Shown piece by piece: positions 1 to 7,082 of a stretch of DNA of 64,000 nucleotides. The stretch is from Pedobacter quisquiliarum (GTDB lineage: Bacteria; Bacteroidota; Bacteroidia; Sphingobacteriales; Sphingobacteriaceae), in NCBI RefSeq assembly GCF_014642175.1, contig NZ_BMIL01000007.1:186001-250000 (forward strand), written 5' to 3'. Positions within the stretch are counted from its first letter, which is position 1; each line of letters starts with the position of its first letter. The position numbers and the translations under genes are program-made. The notes below the pieces were generated by a model. It made no database searches, was not told the DNA's origin, and worked only from the letters and a program-made list of their open reading frames with translations.

Positions 1-586
1 TTACTTTAATGCGATCCACATCAATCTTTTTTGCCAATCCATTTTCATATTGGTTCAGGATGATGCGCTCTACAACACGTACGTTTTTGATGTTGGTATC
101 AATCACGTTCCGTTGCTGGCGATTTACCAGAACCTGATAGTAGGTGTTGGCCACTTGCTCAATGATTTGTTCCTCTGTAAGGTTTTCATTTAGTAAATAA
201 TACTGTTCGCTAGTTTTTGCAGCTTTGAGGCCGGTAAATACCTGTTGGTTGAATAGTTGCTGATTTAACTGCACACCACCGTTAGCATTCCACTTACGAC
301 CAAGCTGGAAGCTCTGATCGCCCACAACCAATTGTCCGATGATCGGGTTGTAGGTAAGTCCACCGTTACCGGTAATCTGAGGTAGGGCCTGTGCTCTAAC
401 TTCCTGGGTTTTGAATTTACCACCCTGAATCTCGAGTTTGGACCGGCGCACGTTACTGCTGTTCTCGACGGCGTAGTTTACCGCATCACGCAGGGTGAGC
501 CGTTGCTGTGCCGTTACATAATTTGATAAGAGCAGCCCAAGCAATAGCAGCGGGATGACTTTTATCTGTTTCAGTTTAATCTTCAT
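1..586 (-). CDS. TolC-family outer membrane efflux protein (partial, N-terminal part)
   Basis: Reading frame open from the ATG at 586 to the left edge, so only about 195 N-terminal residues are present. A signal peptide of about 26 residues ends at VTAQQ. It is followed by the typical start of the mature protein (QRLTLRDAVNYAVENS) and by helical segments with the pattern ANTYYQVLVNRQQ and NGLAKKIDVDRIKV that is characteristic of the outer membrane efflux (OEP) family. The family forms trimeric outer membrane channels for RND or ABC exporters. The gene starts six bases after the stop of the TetR gene at 593-1213, so the two very probably form one operon with periplasmic adaptor and pump genes expected beyond the left edge. 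Exported substrate unknown. Confidence 0.9.
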   Translation of the reverse strand, partial: MKIKLKQIKVIPLLLLGLLLSNYVTAQQRLTLRDAVNYAVENSSNVRRSKLEIQGGKFKTQEVRAQALPQITGNGGLTYNPIIGQLVVGDQSFQLGRKWNANGGVQLNQQLFNQQVFTGLKAAKTSEQYYLLNENLTEEQIIEQVANTYYQVLVNRQQRNVIDTNIKNVRVVERIILNQYENGLAKKIDVDRIKV

Positions 587-592
587 CGTTTA

Positions 593-1213
593 TTATTTCT
601 GTTTATTGTTTTTTAAACCCTTTACAAATACTTGTGAAAGGGCAAGCTGTCTTTCCAGCATGTTCTTTAATTCTTTCTTTCCGGGCATCAGTTCTTTGTT
701 GCCCTGCATGATGCATAATGACGTAAGTCCGTCCTGACTGGTCATATACAGATCTGCAATTTTGCTGCTATCCTGCTGTTCTATTTCACCGCGCTTTATC
801 GCAGCCTCAAAAAGATCTGCATAGAAGCTGAGTACCTTAGAGCGCATTTGCTCTATAAAGTTTCGCAGCTCTACAGAATTTATCAAGGCGTCTGGCGCAC
901 CACCACTTAAATGGAGCATGTAATACTTCTGGAAAAAGCGGTGCTTAACCTCTATGAGTCTTGGGATGCTTACATCAAGGGGCACATTGTCCTTTTTCTC
1001 TTTGTAAACAGCTTCGAAGAAATCATTGAAAATCTTCTCCACAACGCCAAGGATCAGGCTGGTCTTGTCAGGGAAATAGTAATACAAGGAAGGCTTGGAT
1101 ACGGATAGGTCTTCTGCAATTTCATTCATCGTGGTTTTGTTAATCCCGAAATGGATGAATCGCTTGATAGCACCTTCAATAATCTGTTCTCTTTTTTTAT
1201 CTGTCTCTACCAT
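593..1213 (-). CDS. TetR/AcrR family transcriptional regulator of the adjacent efflux operon
   Basis: 206 residues. The N-terminal TetR helix-turn-helix is clear at about residues 9-55: INKTTMNEIAEDLSVSKPSLYYYFPDKTSL. The C-terminal two thirds is the variable ligand-binding region. It is the first gene of the operon with the TolC-family gene, and a promoter with an overlapping inverted repeat lies just upstream (1231-1284), which fits autoregulation. By family analogy it should repress the efflux genes until a small molecule binds; the ligand cannot be predicted. Confidence 0.9.
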   Translation of the reverse strand: MVETDKKREQIIEGAIKRFIHFGINKTTMNEIAEDLSVSKPSLYYYFPDKTSLILGVVEKIFNDFFEAVYKEKKDNVPLDVSIPRLIEVKHRFFQKYYMLHLSGGAPDALINSVELRNFIEQMRSKVLSFYADLFEAAIKRGEIEQQDSSKIADLYMTSQDGLTSLCIMQGNKELMPGKKELKNMLERQLALSQVFVKGLKNNKQK

Positions 1214-1230
1214 TCTACCTTTAAACTTTC

Positions 1231-1253
1231 TGACTATTCAGATATTGTAGTCA
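1231..1253. promoter_or_regulatory. Candidate TetR operator (inverted repeat)
   Basis: TGACTA-N11-TAGTCA is a perfect 6-base inverted repeat. It overlaps the edge of the -7 element and covers the expected transcription start of the tetR-tolC operon, the usual place for a TetR operator. Binding is inferred from position only. Confidence 0.4.
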
Positions 1254-1284
1254 AAAGTACGACCATAAAACAGGATATGCCAAA
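1252..1284 (-). promoter_or_regulatory. Promoter of the tetR-tolC operon
   Basis: On the minus strand TTTG (1281-1284) is followed after 21 bases by TACTTTTG (1252-1259), a good match to the Bacteroidota promoter TTTG-N19/21-TAnnTTTG. The ATG at 1213 lies about 40 bases downstream. Confidence 0.55.
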
Positions 1285-1324
1285 CCGGCAGGTGGCTACA
1301 GTGCTTTATTGCAATTCTATGACG

Positions 1325-1930
1325 CTAATTGGACGATAGTCCTGATAGAAAGATCTTTGCGAGGAATTTTTCTTTGATGAAGATTTGTTTGAACTGGTCC
1401 TGACTTGGACAGATGTTCTTGTGGCGACTGAGGATATTGAAGTGCACGCCGCTAAGTGCTTCCACCAGTACTTCGGTGGTAAGGTTGATGTTTTCGACCT
1501 GGAATTCGCCTTTTTCTACGCCGCGGCGCAGGAGGGAGGAGATGATTTTAATTTCAAAGGCACGTGCTCTGGAGAACTTTTCATATAGATCGTCCGGGAG
1601 ATCGGGGCCAATCAGCTTGTTGAACTCCATGAGGTTGTAGTACTTCTGGATGTAGCCTTGTCTTTTTTGGAGCACCATGAGTACGCCCTCGGTGCAGGTG
1701 TTGGTTTTTTCGACAGATTTGAGGATGTCTTTGCTGATGGTGTGCATCAGGTGTTCGATTACGCTGACATAAAGACTTAGCTTATCTGGAAAATAGTAGT
1801 AAAGCAGTGCTTTGGAAAAAGATATATCTTTAGCAATGTCGGTCATTGTCGTTTTTGCAAGGCCATAGTGTGCAAACCGCAATAAAGCAGCATTGATAAT
1901 GAGCGTTCTTTTTTTATCCTGATTTTCCAT
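1325..1930 (-). CDS. TetR/AcrR family transcriptional regulator
   Basis: 201 residues. The TetR-type HTH is at about residues 8-54: LAKTTMTDIAKDISFSKALLYYYFPDKLSLY. Its N-terminal third closely resembles the neighbouring TetR at 593-1213, whereas the C-terminal ligand-binding part has diverged, so the two are likely old paralogues. It stands alone, 111 bases upstream of the other TetR gene and divergent from murB. A palindrome ATTTA-G-TAAAT at 1980-1990 lies in the divergent region and could be its operator. Target and ligand unknown. Confidence 0.88.
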   Translation of the reverse strand: MENQDKKRTLIINAALLRFAHYGLAKTTMTDIAKDISFSKALLYYYFPDKLSLYVSVIEHLMHTISKDILKSVEKTNTCTEGVLMVLQKRQGYIQKYYNLMEFNKLIGPDLPDDLYEKFSRARAFEIKIISSLLRRGVEKGEFQVENINLTTEVLVEALSGVHFNILSRHKNICPSQDQFKQIFIKEKFLAKIFLSGLSSN

Positions 1931-2015
1931 TAAGTATTCCTGTCCTATAAGATGAGCGTAAACTATGGGTAAATTTATTATTTAGTAAATGATATTTAAT
2001 ACTGTTCTTAAGAAT

Positions 2016-2023
2016 TACTTTTG
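2016..2023 (+). promoter_or_regulatory. Probable -7 element of the murB promoter
   Basis: TACTTTTG matches TAnnTTTG and lies 22 bases before the murB start. A TTTA at about 1994 could serve as the upstream element. Confidence 0.4.
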
Positions 2024-2045
2024 CAACCGTCACAAAATATCGTAA

Positions 2046-3080
2046 ATGGGCCCGGTTATTCAAGAAAACGTATCATTAGTCAATTATAATACATTTCGCA
2101 TAGATGTTTCTGCAAGGTGGTTTGCGGAGATCACTTCGGAAGCGGAGCTGGTAGACATCCTGCAGTCTAAATTTATAAGATCTAAACAGGTGCTTGTCCT
2201 TGGTGGTGGCAGTAATATGTTGTTCACGAAGGATTACGAGGGCTTAGTGTTAAAAATCAGTATTCCAGGTATTGAAGTACTTGAGGCTGCGAATTCCGGG
2301 GCTGCAGACGAAGTGCTTGTGCGTGCTGGTGCTGGTGTATCCTGGAAGGCTTTGGTGGAGTACTGTGTAGCGAATGGACTTGGGGGTATTGAGAACCTGA
2401 GTTTGATTCCGGGTACGGTGGGCGCTTCTCCGGTGCAGAACATTGGCGCTTATGGCGTGGAGCTGAAAGATATTTTCTATAACTGTACGGCTGTTGAAAT
2501 CGCCACTGGCGAGCGAAGGGTATTTACGTATGAAGATTGTGCTTTTGGGTACCGGGAGAGTGTATTTAAGTCGGCCTTAAAAAACCAATACATCATTACT
2601 TCTGTAAGTTACCACCTAAGCAAATCAGCTGAAATCAACATCCACTATGGCGCCATCCAGCAGGAGCTGCAACATAGAGGGATTACGCATCCGGGTATTG
2701 CCGATGTGGCAAAGGTGGTTTCGGAGATTAGGGTAAGTAAATTGCCGGATCCGGCAACGATCGGAAATGCTGGCAGTTTCTTCAAAAATCCAGTGATTTC
2801 GGTTGAAGAATTTGAAAGGGTACATGCTGCATTTTCCGATGTTGTCAATTATCCAACACCAGAAGGTCGCGTTAAGCTGGCTGCGGGCTGGCTAATTGAG
2901 CAGTGTGGCTTTAAAGGTGTGATTGAAGGCCGTACGGGCACCTGGAAAAATCAGGCGCTGGTGCTGGTGAATCATGGTGGTGCAACGGGGACAGCGGTGT
3001 ATGAATTTTCAGAAAAAATCATTGCTGCGGTGTCAGCGAAATTCGGAATTAGCCTTGAAAGAGAGGTTAATGTACTTTAA
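2046..3080 (+). CDS. murB: UDP-N-acetylenolpyruvoylglucosamine reductase
   Basis: 344 residues, the length of type I (E. coli-like) MurB. It reduces UDP-GlcNAc-enolpyruvate to UDP-MurNAc with NADPH and FAD, the second committed step of peptidoglycan precursor synthesis in the cytoplasm. The FAD-binding PCMH-type domain shows VLGGGSNML at about 51-59 and the diphosphate-binding IPGTVGASPVQNIGAYG. The catalytic residues are visible: Arg in FGYRES, Ser in GNAGSFFKNP, and Glu in the C-terminal LEREVNVL. Monocistronic, with its own promoter, divergent from a TetR gene. Confidence 0.97.
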   Translation: MGPVIQENVSLVNYNTFRIDVSARWFAEITSEAELVDILQSKFIRSKQVLVLGGGSNMLFTKDYEGLVLKISIPGIEVLEAANSGAADEVLVRAGAGVSWKALVEYCVANGLGGIENLSLIPGTVGASPVQNIGAYGVELKDIFYNCTAVEIATGERRVFTYEDCAFGYRESVFKSALKNQYIITSVSYHLSKSAEINIHYGAIQQELQHRGITHPGIADVAKVVSEIRVSKLPDPATIGNAGSFFKNPVISVEEFERVHAAFSDVVNYPTPEGRVKLAAGWLIEQCGFKGVIEGRTGTWKNQALVLVNHGGATGTAVYEFSEKIIAAVSAKFGISLEREVNVL

Positions 3081-3254
3081 ATCCGGGTATTTGTTTCGAT
3101 ATCCTTCGGGTAACTACCTGAATCGGTAAACATAAATTCAATTGGTACATATGTTGTATAACATTTAAGTGTGCAAGATTAAACAAACTTGGCGAGCCAC
3201 AATAATCCAATCCTCGTTTGTTTTTTGCATTAAACCTTTAAAACTTAAATCATT

Positions 3255-3785
3255 ATGACAAAAAATGAATTTAATCTTCAGCTTAACAACCACGCCGGTT
3301 CCCTACAGTCATTCGCTTTAAATTTTACTAAGGACGTGGAGGATGCAAATGACCTGGTTCAAGACACCATGTTAAAAGCAGTAACCTATTACAGTAAATT
3401 TAAAGAAGGTACAAATCTTAAAGGTTGGTTATTTACCATAATGAAAAACACCTTTATCAACAACTACAGACGTTTGGTCAAGACGAACTCACTAATCACC
3501 CAATCAGAAGAGATTTCTTCGTCAAATCTGCACTACAGTGCAACAAAAAACACCAGCGACAGTAAGTTTATTATTGGTGACATCAACAAAGCATTAGCAA
3601 CGCTGCAGCCAGAGTACTATGTGCCATTCATCAAGTATTTCGAAGGGTACAAGTATCATGAAATCGCAGAAATCCTGAACATTCCGATTGGAACGGTAAA
3701 AACAAGGATTCACGTTGCCCGTCAAATACTGAAAAAATATCTTAAAACCTATTCTAAAGACCTTTTGGGTGCCGAAGTAGTTTAG
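3255..3785 (+). CDS. ECF (sigma-70 family, RpoE-like) RNA polymerase sigma factor
   Basis: 176 residues. Region sigma2 spans about 12-78 (DANDLVQDTMLKA, GTNLKGWLFTIMKNTFINNYRR) and sigma4 about 105-160 (YFEGYKYHEIAEILNIPIGTVKTRIHVAR). No anti-sigma gene lies on either side, which is common for this conserved Bacteroidota type. It is bounded by a strong Rho-independent terminator at 3810-3839. It redirects RNA polymerase; its regulon cannot be read here. Confidence 0.93.
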   Translation: MTKNEFNLQLNNHAGSLQSFALNFTKDVEDANDLVQDTMLKAVTYYSKFKEGTNLKGWLFTIMKNTFINNYRRLVKTNSLITQSEEISSSNLHYSATKNTSDSKFIIGDINKALATLQPEYYVPFIKYFEGYKYHEIAEILNIPIGTVKTRIHVARQILKKYLKTYSKDLLGAEVV

Positions 3786-3809
3786 TTTAATTTCTGGCTT
3801 ATAAGGAGA

Positions 3810-3839
3810 GGCTGTTCAATTTTTTGAACAGCCTTTTTT
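3810..3839 (+). terminator. Rho-independent terminator of the ECF sigma gene
   Basis: Perfect 10-bp stem GGCTGTTCAA/TTGAACAGCC with a T4 loop and a run of six T. Confidence 0.9.
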
Positions 3840-3918
3840 GCTTTAAGGCCAGTTTGTTCATCGCGACAGCAGGTTAACGGATTAAATCCTATTTTTGGAG
3901 CTAATCTCATGTTGCTTG

Positions 3919-4638
3919 ATGAATAGTTACTTACTTCTGTTGACCGTATTGCTGGTTGTATCTTTTTTCCTTTACCTCAAATCGTCTCCCTTGTCTTTAT
4001 GGAAGGCTACCTTACCGGCAGTATTCGGTACAGGTGTGATCTTTATGGTTCTGATGCTAATTCTGAAAGGTAAAGGGGTCTTGACCTATGATTTACAACA
4101 TTTTTCAGGTGCAGATAACCTGGGTATTCCTTATGAGGTGATTTTTGGTGCCTTTGTGTTCCCTTTCGCTGGTATTTCCATCTACAATTTTTTGAATGCA
4201 AAGTTCCCTGCGCAGACTTACGAGAAGTATAGTCTGGCTGTAAGTAATATCCTGATGGGTTTGTGTATTGCGATGATCTTCTTTGCGTATACCAAATGGT
4301 ATCCGGTTTGGGCCTTCGGCTTGATGATGTTGACACTATTTGTGGTGGAGTATAAAAGCAAGATCCGTTTTATGTATCGGTTTTACAGAACATATCTAGT
4401 GGTGCTGGTCGCCTATTTAGCCGTTGTGCTGCAGTATCACTATAGAGGGTACATTGGGTTCCATGAGCAACATACGATTAAGTTCAGGCTGTTCTATGTG
4501 CCTTTTGAGAGCTTCTTCCTGTTGTTTAGCATTACCTTGATTAGCATTCTGCTTTTTGAAGTGTTCAAGAAGCGTTACGGCAAGACTGAGGTCGTAACAA
4601 CATCGGGCGAAAAGCCCTTTATTGCAGAAAATAAATAA
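3919..4638 (+). CDS. Lycopene cyclase domain (CrtYcd-like) membrane protein
   Basis: 239 residues from the ATG at 3919; a TTG at 3895 in the same frame would add eight residues but has no support. Six to seven hydrophobic segments. Two halves each resemble the heterodimeric lycopene cyclase domain: KGVLTYD with GIPYEVIFGAFVFP in the first half, and FRLFYVPFESFFLLFSI then LLFEVFKKRYG in the second, matching the family pattern of an N-terminal G-x-x-x-YD and a (I/V)P-x-E motif. Known members cyclise lycopene ends to beta-ionone rings. No other carotenoid gene is in the window. The following cytochrome b5-like gene starts six bases after its stop, so they are likely cotranscribed. Function as a cyclase is plausible, not certain. 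Confidence 0.68.
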   Translation: MNSYLLLLTVLLVVSFFLYLKSSPLSLWKATLPAVFGTGVIFMVLMLILKGKGVLTYDLQHFSGADNLGIPYEVIFGAFVFPFAGISIYNFLNAKFPAQTYEKYSLAVSNILMGLCIAMIFFAYTKWYPVWAFGLMMLTLFVVEYKSKIRFMYRFYRTYLVVLVAYLAVVLQYHYRGYIGFHEQHTIKFRLFYVPFESFFLLFSITLISILLFEVFKKRYGKTEVVTTSGEKPFIAENK

Positions 4639-4644
4639 GATCTG

Positions 4645-4875
4645 ATGAATACGTATACCCGGCAGCAGCTTGCGCTGCGTAATGGACAGGATAAACCGGA
4701 AATTTGGGTTGCCTTTGAAGGGAAGATCTATGATGTTGGCCGGAGTCGCTTATGGCGCAATGGCAAACATTATGAGCATTGGGCAGGGCAGGACCTTACC
4801 GATGAGCTGAAGGATGCACCGCATACCCATTCCGTATTTGAGAAATTTGAAGTCATCGGTGTATTGAATCCCTGA
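4645..4875 (+). CDS. Small cytochrome b5-like heme/steroid-binding domain protein
   Basis: 76 residues, a single domain. The pattern EIWVAFEGKIYDVGRS followed by W-x-NGKHYEHWAGQDLT, DELKDAPH and FEVIGVL matches the bacterial predicted heme/steroid-binding proteins related to cytochrome b5 and MAPR. The classical HPGG heme motif is absent; His residues in KHYEHW and APHTH are candidate ligands. It is cotranscribed with the CrtYcd-like gene. No signal peptide, so probably cytoplasmic. A role as an electron donor or lipid binder for its neighbour is only inference. Confidence 0.8.
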   Translation: MNTYTRQQLALRNGQDKPEIWVAFEGKIYDVGRSRLWRNGKHYEHWAGQDLTDELKDAPHTHSVFEKFEVIGVLNP

Positions 4876-4893
4876 AAGCTTTTGCCTTCAGGG
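4870..4893. terminator. Weak hairpin between convergent genes
   Basis: CCCTGAA/TTCAGGG, a 7-bp stem with a 10-base loop overlapping the stop codon of the cytochrome b5-like gene. No immediate T-run, so terminator function is uncertain. Confidence 0.35.
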
Positions 4894-4906
4894 ATGTTGT
4901 ATGGTT

Positions 4907-5827
4907 TTATTTTTCGATTGTGAAAGCGCTTAGCTTTACAAATTCCTGGATACGATCTGCAACTTCTTTCTCGGTAAGGTTTAAGATGCGCTCTGTTCCA
5001 AACTGCTCAACGCAGAAAGATGCCAGTGCCGATCCGTAAATGATTGCATTTTTCATGTTGTTGAAGTTGATGGTGCCTACTTTTGCAAGGTAACCGATGA
5101 AACCACCTGCGAAGGTATCGCCTGCGCCGGTTGGATCAAATACTTCAGCCAACGGTAATGCGGGAGCCGAGAAGATCATGTCTTCATGGAACAATAAGGC
5201 GCCGTGCTCCCCTTTTTTAATGATCAGGTATTTTGGGCCCATGGTCAGGATTTTCTTCGCTGCCTTTACCAGTGAATATTCTCCGGAAAGTTGACGGGCT
5301 TCCGCGTCGTTGATGGTGAGTACGTCGACCATGCTGATGGTTTCCAGTAGATCGTCCATAGCAACATCCATCCAGAAGTTCATGGTATCAAGTACAATTA
5401 GCTTAGGACGCTTTTGCAGACGTTTAATGACGGTTTGTTGAACTTGAGGCGTTAGGTTACCCAGCATCAGGTATTCGCAGTCCTGGTAGCCCGCTGGAAT
5501 GATTGGATCAAAATCCGCAAGTACGTTCAACTCTGTTGCGAGCGTGTCGCGACTGTTCATGTCGTTATGGTATTTTCCGGACCAGAAGAATGATTTTTCA
5601 CCAGCTTTGATCTGAAGACCTTCTGTATCGATGCCATGGTTATTGAAGGTGTCGATATCTTTTTGCAGGAAGTCGTCTCCAACCACACCAACAATTTTCA
5701 CTTTATTATAGAAGTAGGAAGCGGCTAAACTTGCGTAAGTAGCGGCACCACCTACGATTTTATCTGTTTTTCCGAAAGGCGTTTCAATTGCATCGAAAGC
5801 TACAGTACCTATGATTATCAGGCTCAT
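4907..5827 (-). CDS. PfkB/ribokinase family sugar kinase
   Basis: 306 residues from the ATG at 5827 (MSLIIIGTVAFD); an upstream in-frame extension reaches 5875 but begins before the Rossmann strand with a basic, unrelated stretch. The first PfkB signature region is GGAATYASLAASYF near residue 25. The second signature DPTGAGDTFAGGF carries the catalytic Asp and the GAGD anion hole. Family members phosphorylate sugars or nucleosides with ATP in the cytoplasm. Substrate unknown. It is convergent with the cytochrome b5-like gene and stands alone. Confidence 0.9.
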   Translation of the reverse strand: MSLIIIGTVAFDAIETPFGKTDKIVGGAATYASLAASYFYNKVKIVGVVGDDFLQKDIDTFNNHGIDTEGLQIKAGEKSFFWSGKYHNDMNSRDTLATELNVLADFDPIIPAGYQDCEYLMLGNLTPQVQQTVIKRLQKRPKLIVLDTMNFWMDVAMDDLLETISMVDVLTINDAEARQLSGEYSLVKAAKKILTMGPKYLIIKKGEHGALLFHEDMIFSAPALPLAEVFDPTGAGDTFAGGFIGYLAKVGTINFNNMKNAIIYGSALASFCVEQFGTERILNLTEKEVADRIQEFVKLSAFTIEK

Positions 5828-5869
5828 ATAAATTTTGTTAAAATATTTGCATTTTTTTCTGCGCAAAGA

Positions 5870-5900
5870 TTGCATAAATAATTTAAAAGCCCTAATATTG
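5870..5900 (+). promoter_or_regulatory. Promoter of the first tRNA-Asn
   Basis: TTG (5870-5872), 20-base spacer, TAATATTG (5893-5900). The same arrangement with the same 20-base spacer precedes the second tRNA-Asn copy, and in both the -7 element ends 61 bases before the tRNA. This conservation is the main support. Confidence 0.65.
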
Positions 5901-5960
5901 CATTCCCAAAACGAACAAGGCTTTTGTTAGCAAAAGCGGTGTTTCTTTGGATGACCAGCT

Positions 5961-6034
5961 TCCCGAATAGCTCAGCTGGTTAGAGCATCTGACTGTTAAT
6001 CAGAGGGTCGCTGGTTCGAGCCCAGCTTCGGGAG
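5961..6034 (+). tRNA. tRNA-Asn (GTT), copy 1
   Basis: 74 nt cloverleaf. Acceptor stem TCCCGAA/TTCGGGA, D arm AGCTCAGCTGGTTAGAGC, anticodon stem TCTGA/TCAGA with loop CTGTTAA, anticodon GTT at 5995-5997, T arm GCTGGTTCGAGCCCAGC. Discriminator G; the 3' CCA is not encoded. Its mature sequence is identical to the copy at 6344-6417. Confidence 0.98.
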
Positions 6035-6038
6035 CAAG

Positions 6039-6066
6039 AGCCCTACAGAAATGTAGGGCTTTTTTT
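6039..6066 (+). terminator. Terminator of the first tRNA-Asn
   Basis: AGCCCTACA/TGTAGGGCT 9-bp stem with a GAAA loop and a T-run. Confidence 0.92.
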
Positions 6067-6251
6067 ATGCGCGGGATTTTGGGTTGAGGGTTGGTGTTTG
6101 GTTATATCTTGCCAGGCTCATGGTGTGTTTCTTTGATGCTTTGATTCTGAGCTGAGGGTGGGTCTTTAGTTGTATCTTGACAGGATGAAGTTATGTATGC
6201 TGTTATATAGCAGTGACTTGATGATAAAGCTCGATTTTTCTGAAATATCTT

Positions 6252-6283
6252 TTTGCATAGTTGATTTAAAAGTCATAATATTG
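6252..6283 (+). promoter_or_regulatory. Promoter of the second tRNA-Asn
   Basis: TTTG (6252-6255), 20-base spacer, TAATATTG (6276-6283); the duplicate of the promoter at 5870-5900. Confidence 0.65.
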
Positions 6284-6343
6284 CGGACCCAAAACGAAGA
6301 AGCTTATTGTTTACAAGAGGCGAAAGGTTTTGGACGACCAGCT

Positions 6344-6417
6344 TCCCGAATAGCTCAGCTGGTTAGAGCATCTGACTGTTAATCAGAGGGTCGCTGGTTC
6401 GAGCCCAGCTTCGGGAG
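6344..6417 (+). tRNA. tRNA-Asn (GTT), copy 2
   Basis: Identical 74-nt cloverleaf to 5961-6034 with anticodon GTT at 6378-6380. It has its own promoter and its own, differently sequenced terminator. Upstream leader sequence is similar but not identical to copy 1, so the duplication is not recent or is under tRNA-only conservation. Confidence 0.98.
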
Positions 6418-6423
6418 CATAGA

Positions 6424-6459
6424 AAGGCAAGCATGAGTAATCATGACTTGCCTTTTTTT
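6424..6459 (+). terminator. Terminator of the second tRNA-Asn
   Basis: Stem AAGGCAAG/CTTGCCTT, extended inward by CATGA/TCATG with a one-base bulge, followed by seven T. Confidence 0.88.
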
Positions 6460-6538
6460 ATTGCCCAGATTTTCTTAGGGCGTTTGAATCGCCGGAGTGT
6501 TCTACCTACGCATGGTTCTCGAAATTTGATGTTTATTG

Positions 6539-6676
6539 TTAGTACTTGCATCGGGCAATGATGTCTTGTAGGATGGATGCGTAATATCCTTCTTCATCCG
6601 TATATTTCCTAAATCTTGGGATTGTTGAAACGGGTCTTTGGGAATATTGTGGTGTGATTTCCTCAATGTTGCTCAT
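6539..6676 (-). CDS. Small hypothetical protein (45 residues)
   Basis: ATG at 6676, stop TAA at 6539-6541. The product starts MSNIEEITPQYSQRP and ends DIIARCKY, with a charged centre (RFRKYTDEEGYYAS). It is not recognised. It sits 59 bases downstream of the frameshifted reading frame at 6736-6958 on the same strand, and the two may once have been one transcription unit. Codon choice resembles neighbouring genes, but there is no homology support. Confidence 0.35.
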   Translation of the reverse strand: MSNIEEITPQYSQRPVSTIPRFRKYTDEEGYYASILQDIIARCKY

Positions 6677-6735
6677 TAAAATTGACAAGAACTACCAGTT
6701 TTCTCCTGGTTTTAGGCTTTGAGCTTGCAATTATG

Positions 6736-6958
6736 CTAAAAATATCTTGCAGGAACAAAGTGTAATTGCGGTAAATCTCCTTTGGTAAGTATATTATGAT
6801 CTCTTAGCGCTATTTGTGCTGCTGTACAGCAGGTTGCGGCATTAATAGCCTTTATATGGCTTGTAAAAGCCCCTTTTTGCAAGGAAGCAAATATGTGGTT
6901 TTGGCTTGTCTATTACCGCTTCAATTCTGCTTAGTGTATTTTTGAGTTCAGCTTCCAT
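6736..6958 (-). pseudogene. Possible frameshifted small gene
   Basis: An ATG at 6958 opens a frame beginning MEAELKNTLSRIEAVIDK that stops at 6842. A second frame, shifted by one base and overlapping it, continues to a stop at 6736 with a coherent sequence (KGAFTSHIKAINAATCC, ending PQLHFVPARYF). Joined across a single-base indel they would give about 74 residues. Not recognised. It could be a decayed gene, two small genes, or a chance pattern. Confidence 0.3.
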
Positions 6959-7006
6959 GCAAACATTGCGCCTAAATACGCTTTGTACCGTATAAATATT
7001 TAATTG

Positions 7007-7040
7007 TTTGGTATTTATCGCAGATAGTTGCGTAATATTG
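7007..7040 (+). promoter_or_regulatory. Probable promoter of the xylanase gene
   Basis: TTTG (7007-7010) and TAATATTG (7033-7040) with a 22-base spacer, slightly long. The -7 box equals that of the tRNA-Asn promoters. It supports the ATG at 7083 as start, since the TTG at 7008 lies within the promoter. Confidence 0.5.
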
Positions 7041-7082
7041 CAGTGTCAAACAACAAGAACATCCATCCCTATAATTATTAAA

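Larger units (their letters stand above)
6460..7006. other. Gene-poor stretch between tRNA-Asn and the xylanase gene
   Basis: About 550 bases with no long reading frame. It contains the two small minus-strand frames described separately (6539-6676 and 6736-6958). A short inverted repeat ACCAG/CTGGT at about 6695-6710 is the only other structure seen. Confidence 0.5.

Noticed and set aside
6170-6382. 70-residue plus-strand reading frame
   Set aside because: It runs into the second tRNA-Asn gene and covers its promoter; the C-terminal part is only translated tRNA.
5961-6459. Integration (att) site signature from the repeated tRNA
   Set aside because: The repeat includes whole tRNA genes plus promoters, and no integrase or phage gene is near.
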